Source of the DNA: a virus
Reading direction: 5' to 3' (one strand)
IMG/VR virus record: IMGVR_UViG_3300031951_000065
Coordinates: 1 to 64,000 of that record
DNA: 64,000 nt
The notes beneath the pieces were generated by a model. That model was not told the origin of the DNA, made no database searches, and saw only the letters and a program-made list of their open reading frames with translations. The position numbers were made by a program, and so were the translations under genes. Within the stretch, counting starts at the first letter, position 1. Each line of letters begins with the position of its first letter. Positions 55,450 to 63,693 of the stretch are shown in pieces.

Positions 55450-55625
55450 AAATAAACCTATTCAAATATGAGATTATCAAAACTTGTATTGAAAGAATAC
55501 TAAATGAGTTTGAAGAAGTGGATGAAGGATTAGGTGAATTCGGTGAAAACGGTTTATCAATATCTTTTAAAATTGCTTTTAACACACTAATAAAATATGA
55601 CATATTAATATCAGAAGATGAATAA
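55344..55625 (+). CDS. Hypothetical 93-residue protein, out-of-frame overlap
   Basis: 93 residues; starts inside the HAD-like gene and overlaps it by 106 bases in another frame. Sequence MVEIFGKNYYIDVDGISNKC, then INLFKYEIIKTCIERILNEF and SISFKIAFNTLIKYDIL, looks like a normal folded beta-alpha protein (regular hydrophobic spacing, acidic end), so it is likely real. Function unknown. Followed by a glycosyltransferase with an eight-base overlap. Confidence 0.75.
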   Translation: MVEIFGKNYYIDVDGISNKCQTGNQIQNEDGTTTLEINLFKYEIIKTCIERILNEFEEVDEGLGEFGENGLSISFKIAFNTLIKYDILISEDE

Positions 55626-56691
55626 CAAAGAAAACATAGAAAAATTATCGGTGGCTTTAGAAAAACTAAACACCAAAACTAACACCATATATTTTTTGGT
55701 GTACGATACCAAAAACAACCCAAGAGCGTCAGTAAAACACATTTACGACATTGCTTTAACTTTAAAGCAAAATGGGTATAATTCAAAATTACTTGTTGAA
55801 GATAAAACATATTCAGGGGTTAACTCTTGGTTAGGGGATACATACTCTGAATTGGAAATCGTAACAATTAAAGACGACCGAGTTGAAATTAAAATTGAAG
55901 ACGTTATTATTGTTCCCGAGTACTATTCAAATGTTTTGGAGTCCATGACAAATATTAGATGTGTAAAAGTCATGTTAGTTCAACAAAAAGAATACATTTT
56001 TGAAACATTACCAATTGGTAGTAGATGGTCTGACTACGGATTTGATAGAGTAATCACAACTACTGAATTTTCTAAAAAATACATTAGTGAGGTTTTCCCT
56101 GAGTCTTTAGTGCATATTATTCCTCCAATTATTAGTGATGAATTTAAGGTTAGTGATAAAAACACAAAACCAATCATTGCAATAATGTGTAAAGACAGGT
56201 CAACAAATAAGAGAATTATATCTGAATTTTATATTAGATACCCACATTTGAGATGGTTGACTTTTAGAGACATGGTTAATATGTCTTACCAAGAATTCGC
56301 CGATAACCTAAGAGAATGTGTTGTTTCGGTATGGGTAGATGAAGATTCCACATTTGGAACCTTCCCGTTAGAATCGATGAAGTCAGGAGTACCTGTAATC
56401 GGTAAAATACCAAAGAACGAACCAGATTGGTTAAGTGAGAATGGAATGTGGACATATGACGATTCAAAAATTGTTGAAATCCTTGGAACATATATCAACG
56501 CTTGGTTAGAGGGAGTTGAAATTAATGATGATGTCAAAAAGAAAATGAAAGACACATTGTTACCATATGAATCAGATATTACAAAAAGTAACATATTAAA
56601 TATTTTTGATTCATTCATAAATAAAAGAATTGACGCAATAGAAAAGGCGTTAAATAAAATAAAAGAAGAAAATAAAGAAGAAGTAGCATGA
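55618..56691 (+). CDS. Glycosyltransferase, GT-B-like
   Basis: 357 residues. Rossmann opening TIYFLVYDTKNNPRASVKHI with a glycine-poor loop, then a C-terminal domain with IAIMCKDRSTNKRIISEF and the donor-binding WVDEDSTFGTFPLESMKSGV (about 240-259), where the E-S-M-x-x-G-V-P core resembles the GT4 sugar-nucleotide motif. Cytoplasmic, no signal peptide. Start overlaps the preceding gene and its stop overlaps the next start (ATGA). Part of a three-enzyme set with the genes at 51358 and 56688. Confidence 0.8.
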   Translation: MNNKENIEKLSVALEKLNTKTNTIYFLVYDTKNNPRASVKHIYDIALTLKQNGYNSKLLVEDKTYSGVNSWLGDTYSELEIVTIKDDRVEIKIEDVIIVPEYYSNVLESMTNIRCVKVMLVQQKEYIFETLPIGSRWSDYGFDRVITTTEFSKKYISEVFPESLVHIIPPIISDEFKVSDKNTKPIIAIMCKDRSTNKRIISEFYIRYPHLRWLTFRDMVNMSYQEFADNLRECVVSVWVDEDSTFGTFPLESMKSGVPVIGKIPKNEPDWLSENGMWTYDDSKIVEILGTYINAWLEGVEINDDVKKKMKDTLLPYESDITKSNILNIFDSFINKRIDAIEKALNKIKEENKEEVA

Positions 56692-57467
56692 AAGACATAT
56701 CAATAATTTTACCCATTCATAAATGGGACGAGGAATATGAAACAATGTTTAAAAACGCATTCAGTTCAGTTGAACAATTTTATAACGATGTGAAATTGTT
56801 GATTGTTGGACCATCAAGTGTCGTTTCAAAAATAAACATTGAACAATCTAATTTAGAATATAAAATAATCGAAAACAGTGGAGAACATGATTTTTGTTCA
56901 CAAATTAATCTTGGTATCACAAATTGTGACACAGAGTGGTTTTCAATTTTGGAAGTTGATGATGAGTACCACAAAAACTGGTTAACATTAGTAAACTCAT
57001 ACAGAAATGAAAACCCTGAAGTCGGTGCCTTTTTAAGTTTAGTAAAAGATATCAATGTTGAAGGTAAATTTTTAAGTTACACCAATGAATCGACTTGGGC
57101 TTACGGATTCACAGATAAACAGGGATTCTTAGATAATGAAGCCTTATTAGAATATCAAAACTTTCAAATTAATGGTGGTCTATACAAAACTTCTGTTATA
57201 ACGGAGTATGGTAAATTAAAATCAAATATTAAACTAACGTTTGGTTATGAATTTTTATTAAGATTAACACATAACAATGTTATTGTGATGACGATTCCAA
57301 GATTAGGATACCAACACGTAAACTTTAGAGAGGATTCTTTATTTTGGAATTATAAAAATTCAGAGAAAATGAGACTCTCACAAGAAGAGGTTAAATTTTG
57401 GTTAGACACTGCAAAAAAAGAGTTTTTCTTTAAAAATAACAGAGACATAAACTATGTAGAAAATTAA
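56688..57467 (+). CDS. Glycosyltransferase, GT2-like (GT-A fold)
   Basis: 259 residues. Opening ISIILPIHKWDEEYETMF is the GT2 nucleotide-binding strand; EVDDEYHKNW (about 89-98) carries the acidic DXD-type metal motif. A catalytic acceptor region follows with GGLYKTSVITEYG. Start overlaps the preceding GT-B gene by four bases (ATGA). Could act in the same glycan pathway as the two GT-B proteins. Confidence 0.82.
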   Translation: MKDISIILPIHKWDEEYETMFKNAFSSVEQFYNDVKLLIVGPSSVVSKINIEQSNLEYKIIENSGEHDFCSQINLGITNCDTEWFSILEVDDEYHKNWLTLVNSYRNENPEVGAFLSLVKDINVEGKFLSYTNESTWAYGFTDKQGFLDNEALLEYQNFQINGGLYKTSVITEYGKLKSNIKLTFGYEFLLRLTHNNVIVMTIPRLGYQHVNFREDSLFWNYKNSEKMRLSQEEVKFWLDTAKKEFFFKNNRDINYVEN

Positions 57468-57470
57468 TAT

Positions 57471-58169
57471 ATGCCGCGTAAACGAACCCAAAAAATATAT
57501 TTTGGGGAGGAGCAAGAACAAGCGGTTGTAAGATACCTAGAATCCGAATCCGATACAGAAAAGAATAAGATATTCAACGAATATTTAAGAGAACCTCTCA
57601 CAATAATGGTCGAAAGTATAATTCGACGTTATAAATTGTATAGAAAAGACTTTGAATTTGTGGACATACACGCAGATACAATGTCGTTTCTTATGACAAA
57701 AATTAACAAATTCGACCACACCAAAAACCATAAAGCTTATTCTTATTTTGGGACCATCTGTAAAAATTATTTGATGGGTGCTATTCAAAAAGACACTAAG
57801 GAAATGAATCGAAGTGTCTCATATGATGACATATCATCTGATTTAGAAGAAAGTGCGGAACACTCATACTCAATTGATGAATATCATATTGATTATAAAG
57901 ATGTTATAATAAAATTTATAATTGAATTGGAAACTTTTATGGAGGTCGAAGAGTTGAATGATAATGAACAAAAATTAGGATATGCATTGATTGAGATTTT
58001 TAGCAACTTTGAAAAAATATTTCAAGTGGGTGAGGGAAATAAATTCAATAAAAATTTAATTCTTTTGTCACTAAGAGAAATGACTTCATTATCCACAAAA
58101 GAAATTAGACTTTCTTTAAAGAGATATAAAAAAGTTTACGAAGGAATCATGGTAGGATTCATAAATTAA
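57471..58169 (+). CDS. gp55: gp55-like late-transcription sigma factor
   Basis: 232 residues; T4 gp55 has 185. Basic N-terminus (PRKRTQKIYFGEEQE), then a sigma region 2-like core with IRRYKLYRKDFEFVDIHADT and SFLMTKINKFDHTKNHKAY, SYFGTICKNYLMGAIQKDTK (about 72-110), the same pattern as cyanophage gp55. The C-terminal half has a region 4-like helical segment (LSLREMTSLSTKEIRLSLKR). It would direct host polymerase to late promoters; the repeated TATTTATW element is the candidate target. gp33 and the gp45 clamp, which T4 also needs, are not recognised here. Confidence 0.88.
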   Translation: MPRKRTQKIYFGEEQEQAVVRYLESESDTEKNKIFNEYLREPLTIMVESIIRRYKLYRKDFEFVDIHADTMSFLMTKINKFDHTKNHKAYSYFGTICKNYLMGAIQKDTKEMNRSVSYDDISSDLEESAEHSYSIDEYHIDYKDVIIKFIIELETFMEVEELNDNEQKLGYALIEIFSNFEKIFQVGEGNKFNKNLILLSLREMTSLSTKEIRLSLKRYKKVYEGIMVGFIN

Positions 58170-58178
58170 CTATTTCTC

Positions 58179-58186
58179 TATTTATA
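58179..58186 (+). promoter_or_regulatory. Late-promoter-like TATTTATA element
   Basis: CTATTTATA four bases upstream of ATG 58191, right after the gp55-like gene. Confidence 0.5.
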
Positions 58187-58190
58187 TATT

Positions 58191-58565
58191 ATGAGGGAAA
58201 AGAAAAACATAATATCATTAGACACCGACTCAGCATTGGCATTAATGCAAGAAATCTACAATGATATTGTTGAACAGAAAAATACCGCGTCGATGATAAC
58301 TAAAAAAATGTTAACATTTATGAAAGACGCTGAAGACATGAGTGTTATTGGTCCCGTCATTAAAGAACAACAAAAAATACTAAACGATTGTACTGAAAAG
58401 AAGATTTCGTTAGTTAAACTCCAAGGTGCTTTATTAAAACAAACTCAAGGAAGTGGACCTAATTCAAGTGGAGGTAAATTACAACTTACTGATGAAGATA
58501 GGGTCATATTGGAAAAACTGATGAATGATACTGAGGGAGAGTCGTCAGGAACATATAGAGACTAA
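58191..58565 (+). CDS. Hypothetical helical protein
   Basis: 124 residues, helical (SALALMQEIYNDIVEQKNTA, MITKKMLTFMKDAEDMSVIG) with an acidic C-terminal tail. No clear match; a terminase small subunit or gp33-like co-activator are both possible by position, but I do not assert either. Its stop TAATG overlaps the next start by one base. Confidence 0.7.
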   Translation: MREKKNIISLDTDSALALMQEIYNDIVEQKNTASMITKKMLTFMKDAEDMSVIGPVIKEQQKILNDCTEKKISLVKLQGALLKQTQGSGPNSSGGKLQLTDEDRVILEKLMNDTEGESSGTYRD

Positions 58566-60523
58566 TGGCTAATTCAAAAGAACCCAAAAAAAAACTTCAA
58601 GCTTCGATTGAGGCGATAAAAAAAATTAATGACGACCCAAAAGGTTCATTGGGTTCTGTTGCTGACTCTTATCAAAAAAACATACCGGACCCAAACGAGT
58701 TATTTTCTAAAAAAAGTGCGGACTTAAAAAACAAATTAAAATCCAAGGTAGAAAATAATAAAGACATCTTTAAAGAATTGTTAGAAATTACAGAACAATT
58801 TATTACCAGTAACAAAAAAACAAAAACCGATACTACACCAACAAAAAGTGACAGTGTACCTGTCAACGTTGATAAGAATCTTGTAAAAGGAAAAATAAAA
58901 CGTTATGCGGTTTCTTCCGCAAAAACAACTTTACAATCTGCAAAACAAATAGCAATTAAACACTTTTCTGAAGCTCTTTTTATGGGTGATGGAATTTGTG
59001 GCAGTCAGTCTGTTTTTAACATAGATTCAATAGTTTTAAAACCCGATGAATTTGACTTTTTAGATATTTTTACAATTGACCCCGATTCAGATTGTGGTCA
59101 ATTAATTTATGAGAAAAAGTCACCGGATAAAAACAAACAAAAGGCGAATAGAAAATTTTATGATTTAATGTCTTCAGGAGGTTTATACACTTACTCATCA
59201 AACAATGGTAAAAACCTATTTAGTACTCAATGGAGTGCTTCAACACAACAATTTTTAATCACAGGATTAACTCAAGGTACAACGGGTACAACCAAAGTAC
59301 AAGACTTCATCAAAGATTATTATGAGTCTTTGGAATTTCCTGATATTGAAGATATTATGAAGACCGCTATGATGTTAACTATACAAGGTGGTTCAAGTTG
59401 TAGTGACTCAAGTAAATTTACTGTATCATTAAATAAATCTCTAAGACTAATTGATAAATTATTCAAAGTGTGTGGTTCAAATACTCAAAAAGATGAGTTA
59501 AAGAATCAGACACCGGTTGATATGTTTAGTGAAAACGACCAAGATATTGAATTTTATTTTGATTTCGACGATGTAGAAGGTATTGACTTAGATGACGAAC
59601 AAAATAGATTTAAAAGAGTATTAAGGTTTAAAGACTGTTATAATTTTGAAATTCCTGTGGATGATATGCACGTGGAAGATTTCATTTACTTAACAAACAA
59701 TCAGAGTGTAGATAAAGCGGTTGATAAAACTTTAGAAAATTTATCCAAAGACGCTTTATCACAATCTGATTCTTCTTTTGATATTAGTGCATTTTTAAAT
59801 AACCTATTAAACAATTTTATTATAAGTTTACCGAAGGCTTTGGTAATGTCAATTTTATCGGCTAAAATATTTTTACCAATTATAGTATTGTATAAAATAT
59901 TTAAAACCGGATTGACTAATGTGTATTTAAATAGTAAAGAACTAGCCAAGAAATTCTACAAAGCTATAGGTGCAATAATTAAAGATTTATTTTGGTTATT
60001 TATAAGAGAATTTTGGAGATTGATAAAAGTAGATTTATTGGCTTTTATTCAAAGTATTGTACAAAGAATTATTAAAAATAAGTATAAAAGATATCTACTA
60101 ATTATTACATCATTAATTGCGTTATTGAGAAAAGCTTTAGAAACAGAAATTAATAATTGTTATGACTTGTTTCAAACAATTTTGTCAACAATTGAAGCTG
60201 CGTTATCACAAAAAGCACCAATAACAATACCGTCAATTCTTTTATTATTCTCAGATTCATTACCCGGATTTAGTCAAGACAGGGCGTTTATGAACATTAT
60301 GAATAAACTAGAAGCTGCGGGAGTACCAACAGGGCCACTATATGGTGAATCAAATGACATAGGTAATTTGGTAAAATCTGTTGTTGATGGGTACACCGAA
60401 GAAGAAGACGCTAATTCATTTGTAAAAATTGTATTAAAAGGTGGGACGTTACCCGGACCGCCACTTGCAGGGGGGGCGGTAATACCACCTGGTTTTATAA
60501 CGGGCGTAGGTAAAAAACAATAA
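58565..60523 (+). CDS. Virion-like protein with hydrophobic C-terminal helices
   Basis: 652 residues. Charged N-terminal region, Cys-containing middle (GGSSCSDSSK, FKVCGSNTQKDE), acidic beta stretch (FYFDFDDVEGIDLDD), then hydrophobic helices: LPKALVMSILSAKIFLPIIV (about 421-440) and YLLIITSLIALLRKAL (about 511-526), with a Gly/Pro-rich end (LPGPPLAGGAVIPPGF). Unlike a lytic enzyme, no catalytic motif is seen. The helices may insert in the host membrane during infection, or pack inside the tail. First of four virion-type genes. Confidence 0.72.
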   Translation: MANSKEPKKKLQASIEAIKKINDDPKGSLGSVADSYQKNIPDPNELFSKKSADLKNKLKSKVENNKDIFKELLEITEQFITSNKKTKTDTTPTKSDSVPVNVDKNLVKGKIKRYAVSSAKTTLQSAKQIAIKHFSEALFMGDGICGSQSVFNIDSIVLKPDEFDFLDIFTIDPDSDCGQLIYEKKSPDKNKQKANRKFYDLMSSGGLYTYSSNNGKNLFSTQWSASTQQFLITGLTQGTTGTTKVQDFIKDYYESLEFPDIEDIMKTAMMLTIQGGSSCSDSSKFTVSLNKSLRLIDKLFKVCGSNTQKDELKNQTPVDMFSENDQDIEFYFDFDDVEGIDLDDEQNRFKRVLRFKDCYNFEIPVDDMHVEDFIYLTNNQSVDKAVDKTLENLSKDALSQSDSSFDISAFLNNLLNNFIISLPKALVMSILSAKIFLPIIVLYKIFKTGLTNVYLNSKELAKKFYKAIGAIIKDLFWLFIREFWRLIKVDLLAFIQSIVQRIIKNKYKRYLLIITSLIALLRKALETEINNCYDLFQTILSTIEAALSQKAPITIPSILLLFSDSLPGFSQDRAFMNIMNKLEAAGVPTGPLYGESNDIGNLVKSVVDGYTEEEDANSFVKIVLKGGTLPGPPLAGGAVIPPGFITGVGKKQ

Positions 60524-60524
60524 T

Positions 60525-60722
60525 ATGAATATTGAAAAATTACAAAACATTGTAGAAAATGCTAAAGATAAATCAAATAAAGATTTATTTGATGCTGAGG
60601 AGTTTCTTTTTAAACAACACGAGGAATTAAAATTATACATCGTTGAATTGACAAAAAAATTAGAGTTTATTGAGAATCTACATGAAACGATAACAACAGA
60701 GATTGAAAATAGAAAAATATAA
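60525..60722 (+). CDS. Small coiled-coil protein
   Basis: 65 residues, almost entirely heptad-like charged helix (LFKQHEELKLYIVELTKKLE). It lies between two virion-type genes with a one-base overlap to the gp5-like gene. Possibly a small chaperone or virion component; unknown. Confidence 0.7.
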   Translation: MNIEKLQNIVENAKDKSNKDLFDAEEFLFKQHEELKLYIVELTKKLEFIENLHETITTEIENRKI

Positions 60723-62281
60723 TGAAAATAGTTGACATTGGTGTTTGTTTAGATAATAACGACCCTAAAGGGTTAGGTAGAATTCGTGTAGTTGATTATG
60801 ATGATTATATTGGTGGTAAATCAAACATTAAAGAGGGTATACAACATTGGAGTAAGGATGACCCTTTTGTTGCTGCACCATTTTTACCTAACAACATAAA
60901 TTTTATACCTGAATTTAAACAAGCGGTAAAAATAATTCGTTATGATACGAATAAAACAACAGTAAACCAAGAATACATCGCTGGACCATTCTCAACAAGG
61001 TACGATTTTAATTCTCAAGAATTTAACACCCAAATATCTTTAACATCATATGGTGTATCTGTGGAGGATAAAGTGGATATTATAAAAAATGAAGAAGGTA
61101 CACTACCCGAAAATTGTAAAAATGCATTATCAAAATATAAAGACTACTCTGTTGGTGGAAAATACGGCTCTGATGCTCTATTCACACAAGACGGATTAGT
61201 GTTAAGAGGTGGTAAATTAGTTCAAAAGGATGTTACCAGTGACCAAAACAGAGAACTCCTAACAAAAGGATTTCCGATTGTTTCCGATAAAGTTGCAAAA
61301 CTTCATTTAAAAAAATTCGGACCAAAACAATTTGTAACAGAAGAGACAAAAAAAGAAAGTATCACTGAAAATTCAAATTTAAAATTCATAATAGAATACG
61401 ATGTTGATAATCTTTCAAATCCAAACTATGTAAATTTTTATTTGTACCAAATAAAACCAAATGTAACAAAAAAGTACAATTCAAGTAACTTTACTGAATC
61501 AACACAAATATTGGCTGGTGAATCCGTATTTTTATACGAGTCGGGTAACACATATACTTTTAGAAGTGAGTTAAACACAATAACAGATTATAGTGGGTCA
61601 ACATTAACAAATAAAATAAAATTAATTTACCAAGAAATTAGAAACAAATTAACTCAAATTCAAAGTAATGGATTTAATGGTATTGTTTCATTTAAAATTT
61701 TGACTGATTTAATAGTTACACAATCAGATTCTAACATCTATCCGTTTTTTTATAGACCAACAAGTGAATTTGAAAACCGAAGTGTTACTACAACAGAACA
61801 ATCTGATAGATTAACGTTATTTAATAACATTAAATTACCGGGTTCAACATCTAAATCTAGTTTGGTTTATAGTAAAGACAAAGTAAATCCTAACACAAGA
61901 ACAGTAGACAGAACGGTAAAAGTTTTAAAAACAGATACCACGTCTTTTGAACAAACTTTTGGAAATATAACCGCGGATAAAATTTATTTACTTTCAACGG
62001 ATACCAATTTTACTGATAAGAAAATTGATTTCCCTGTTTTAAACACTTATGAATATGAACAGTCTGATTATATTGAAAAGATAGAACCAAACACATATTC
62101 TTTAGTTAGAGGTGAAATACTATTAGATTTTATTGACGCTCTTTACAATGTTTTAACTGGTCATGTTCACAATATCAATAAAGAGTATGTTAAAAATGGA
62201 TACTCTGACCACGCAAAATTGGAAATACTATATAATAAATTAAGGGATGAGTTAACAAATAAATCTATTAAAATCAACTAA
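60722..62281 (+). CDS. Baseplate protein with gp5/VgrG-like OB-fold
   Basis: 519 residues. The N-terminal VDIGVCLDNNDPKGLGRIRV, then VVDYDDYIGG, is the OB-fold opening of gp5/VgrG-type central spike proteins. The rest is beta-rich (QEYIAGPFSTRYDFN, FKILTDLIVTQSDSNIYPFF) with a helical end. No lysozyme domain is seen, unlike T4 gp5. Could form the hub-spike adaptor together with the 2007-residue protein encoded on the opposite strand. Confidence 0.75.
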   Translation: MKIVDIGVCLDNNDPKGLGRIRVVDYDDYIGGKSNIKEGIQHWSKDDPFVAAPFLPNNINFIPEFKQAVKIIRYDTNKTTVNQEYIAGPFSTRYDFNSQEFNTQISLTSYGVSVEDKVDIIKNEEGTLPENCKNALSKYKDYSVGGKYGSDALFTQDGLVLRGGKLVQKDVTSDQNRELLTKGFPIVSDKVAKLHLKKFGPKQFVTEETKKESITENSNLKFIIEYDVDNLSNPNYVNFYLYQIKPNVTKKYNSSNFTESTQILAGESVFLYESGNTYTFRSELNTITDYSGSTLTNKIKLIYQEIRNKLTQIQSNGFNGIVSFKILTDLIVTQSDSNIYPFFYRPTSEFENRSVTTTEQSDRLTLFNNIKLPGSTSKSSLVYSKDKVNPNTRTVDRTVKVLKTDTTSFEQTFGNITADKIYLLSTDTNFTDKKIDFPVLNTYEYEQSDYIEKIEPNTYSLVRGEILLDFIDALYNVLTGHVHNINKEYVKNGYSDHAKLEILYNKLRDELTNKSIKIN

Positions 62282-62287
62282 AACGAT

Positions 62288-62295
62288 ATTTATAC
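62288..62295 (+). promoter_or_regulatory. Late-promoter-like TATTTATA element
   Basis: GATATTTATA ten bases upstream of ATG 62306. Confidence 0.5.
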
Positions 62296-62305
62296 TATAA
62301 AAGGA

Positions 62306-63679
62306 ATGTCGTACTATCGCTCATATTTTTCAAAGAACAATACTATCATAGAAAATAGTAGGGTCAACACCGCAAAAAATCCAACAACTGAGATTTATTA
62401 TGGGGATGGGTTTTCCAGATTCATATTTAAAGTTGATTTTACAGATTTACAAAGTAAAATATCTAATGGTGATTTAGTTATCACCACAGGAACTACTCAT
62501 CATCTTAAAATGACTAACACGGTCGTTGGTGACCCTAAATTAATAGGGGACAGTAAATCTAACGGAAAAGACCGTGCAACTTCTTTTGATTTAATATTAT
62601 TTTCTATACCACAATCTTGGGATGAGGGTGTTGGATACGATTACGAATTCACAACATATGACGATAGTTTAGGAAACAAATTGTACGATACAAGACCATC
62701 TAATTGGTACGACAGGACAACCACTTCAGGATGGACGTATCCGGGTATTTATACAGGTGCAACCGTCTTAAGTACAATCCATTTTAATAATGGTAATGAA
62801 GACATTGACGTTGATATCACGAATTATGTAAATGGTATTATTGTATCAGGAAACACCGACCACGGATTGGGTTTAGCATTTACATCAGCTTACGAAACAA
62901 TCACGACTGGTGAAACACAACAATCTGTTGCATTCTTCTCAAAATATACACAAACTTTTTTTGAACCATTTGTTGAATCAACTTTTGATGATAGAATTGA
63001 TGATAACCGACACAATTTTATAGAAGAGAGGTACAATAACCTTTATTTGTATGTAACAAAAGGTTCTAATTATTACAATTTAACAAGCAACCCAACCGTT
63101 GACATTCTCAACTCAAGTAGTACCCCAATTTCAGGTCTCACAGGTCTTACAACAACAAGAGTTAGAAAAGGGGTATACAAAGTTAGATTTGGATTGACAG
63201 GACAACTATGTGACGGTAAAAGATTTTTCTATGATAAATGGAAAGGACTATCAGTTGACGGTATATCCGTAAGTGACGTTACTCAAAAATTTGTACCAAA
63301 ACCATACACATCAGGATATAGTATTGGTACGAACCCAACTGAAACTCAAAACTACAAAATTCAGTTCTCAGGCATAAAACAGAACGAAAAAATAATAAGA
63401 GGTGAATTAAAGAAAATTGTACTTTATCTCAAATCTATTGAACAGTCAAAAACAATATTGTTTGATGAAGTTTATTACCGAATCTTTATAAAAGAAGGTA
63501 AAACAAATGTAATTGTTTACGATTGGACAAAGGTTGATGTGACAAACGAAAACTCTTTCTATTTGGATACATCCTACATGATTCCAAGAGAATACTTTAT
63601 GGAGTTTAAATCCAAGACATATACTGAGGAAATATTTTACAATGACTACGTGAAGTTTGAAATATTATCAGAGATTTAA
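62306..63679 (+). CDS. Structural protein of unknown function
   Basis: 457 residues, beta-rich with many Gly/Ser/Thr/Tyr (EIYYGDGFSRFIFKVDFTDL, WDEGVGYDYEFTTYDDSLGN, DITNYVNGIIVSGNTDHGLG), no catalytic motif. The position next to the gp5-like gene and the late-type element suggest a baseplate or fibre-proximal protein. DNRHNFIEERYNNLYLYV and LTTTRVRKGVYKVRFGLTG resemble bacterial surface beta-sandwich strands. No family assigned. Confidence 0.75.
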   Translation: MSYYRSYFSKNNTIIENSRVNTAKNPTTEIYYGDGFSRFIFKVDFTDLQSKISNGDLVITTGTTHHLKMTNTVVGDPKLIGDSKSNGKDRATSFDLILFSIPQSWDEGVGYDYEFTTYDDSLGNKLYDTRPSNWYDRTTTSGWTYPGIYTGATVLSTIHFNNGNEDIDVDITNYVNGIIVSGNTDHGLGLAFTSAYETITTGETQQSVAFFSKYTQTFFEPFVESTFDDRIDDNRHNFIEERYNNLYLYVTKGSNYYNLTSNPTVDILNSSSTPISGLTGLTTTRVRKGVYKVRFGLTGQLCDGKRFFYDKWKGLSVDGISVSDVTQKFVPKPYTSGYSIGTNPTETQNYKIQFSGIKQNEKIIRGELKKIVLYLKSIEQSKTILFDEVYYRIFIKEGKTNVIVYDWTKVDVTNENSFYLDTSYMIPREYFMEFKSKTYTEEIFYNDYVKFEILSEI

Positions 63680-63682
63680 AAA

Positions 63683-63690
63683 TATTTATA
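63683..63690 (+). promoter_or_regulatory. Late-promoter-like TATTTATA element
   Basis: AATATTTATA three bases upstream of ATG 63694. Confidence 0.5.
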
Positions 63691-63693
63691 ACT

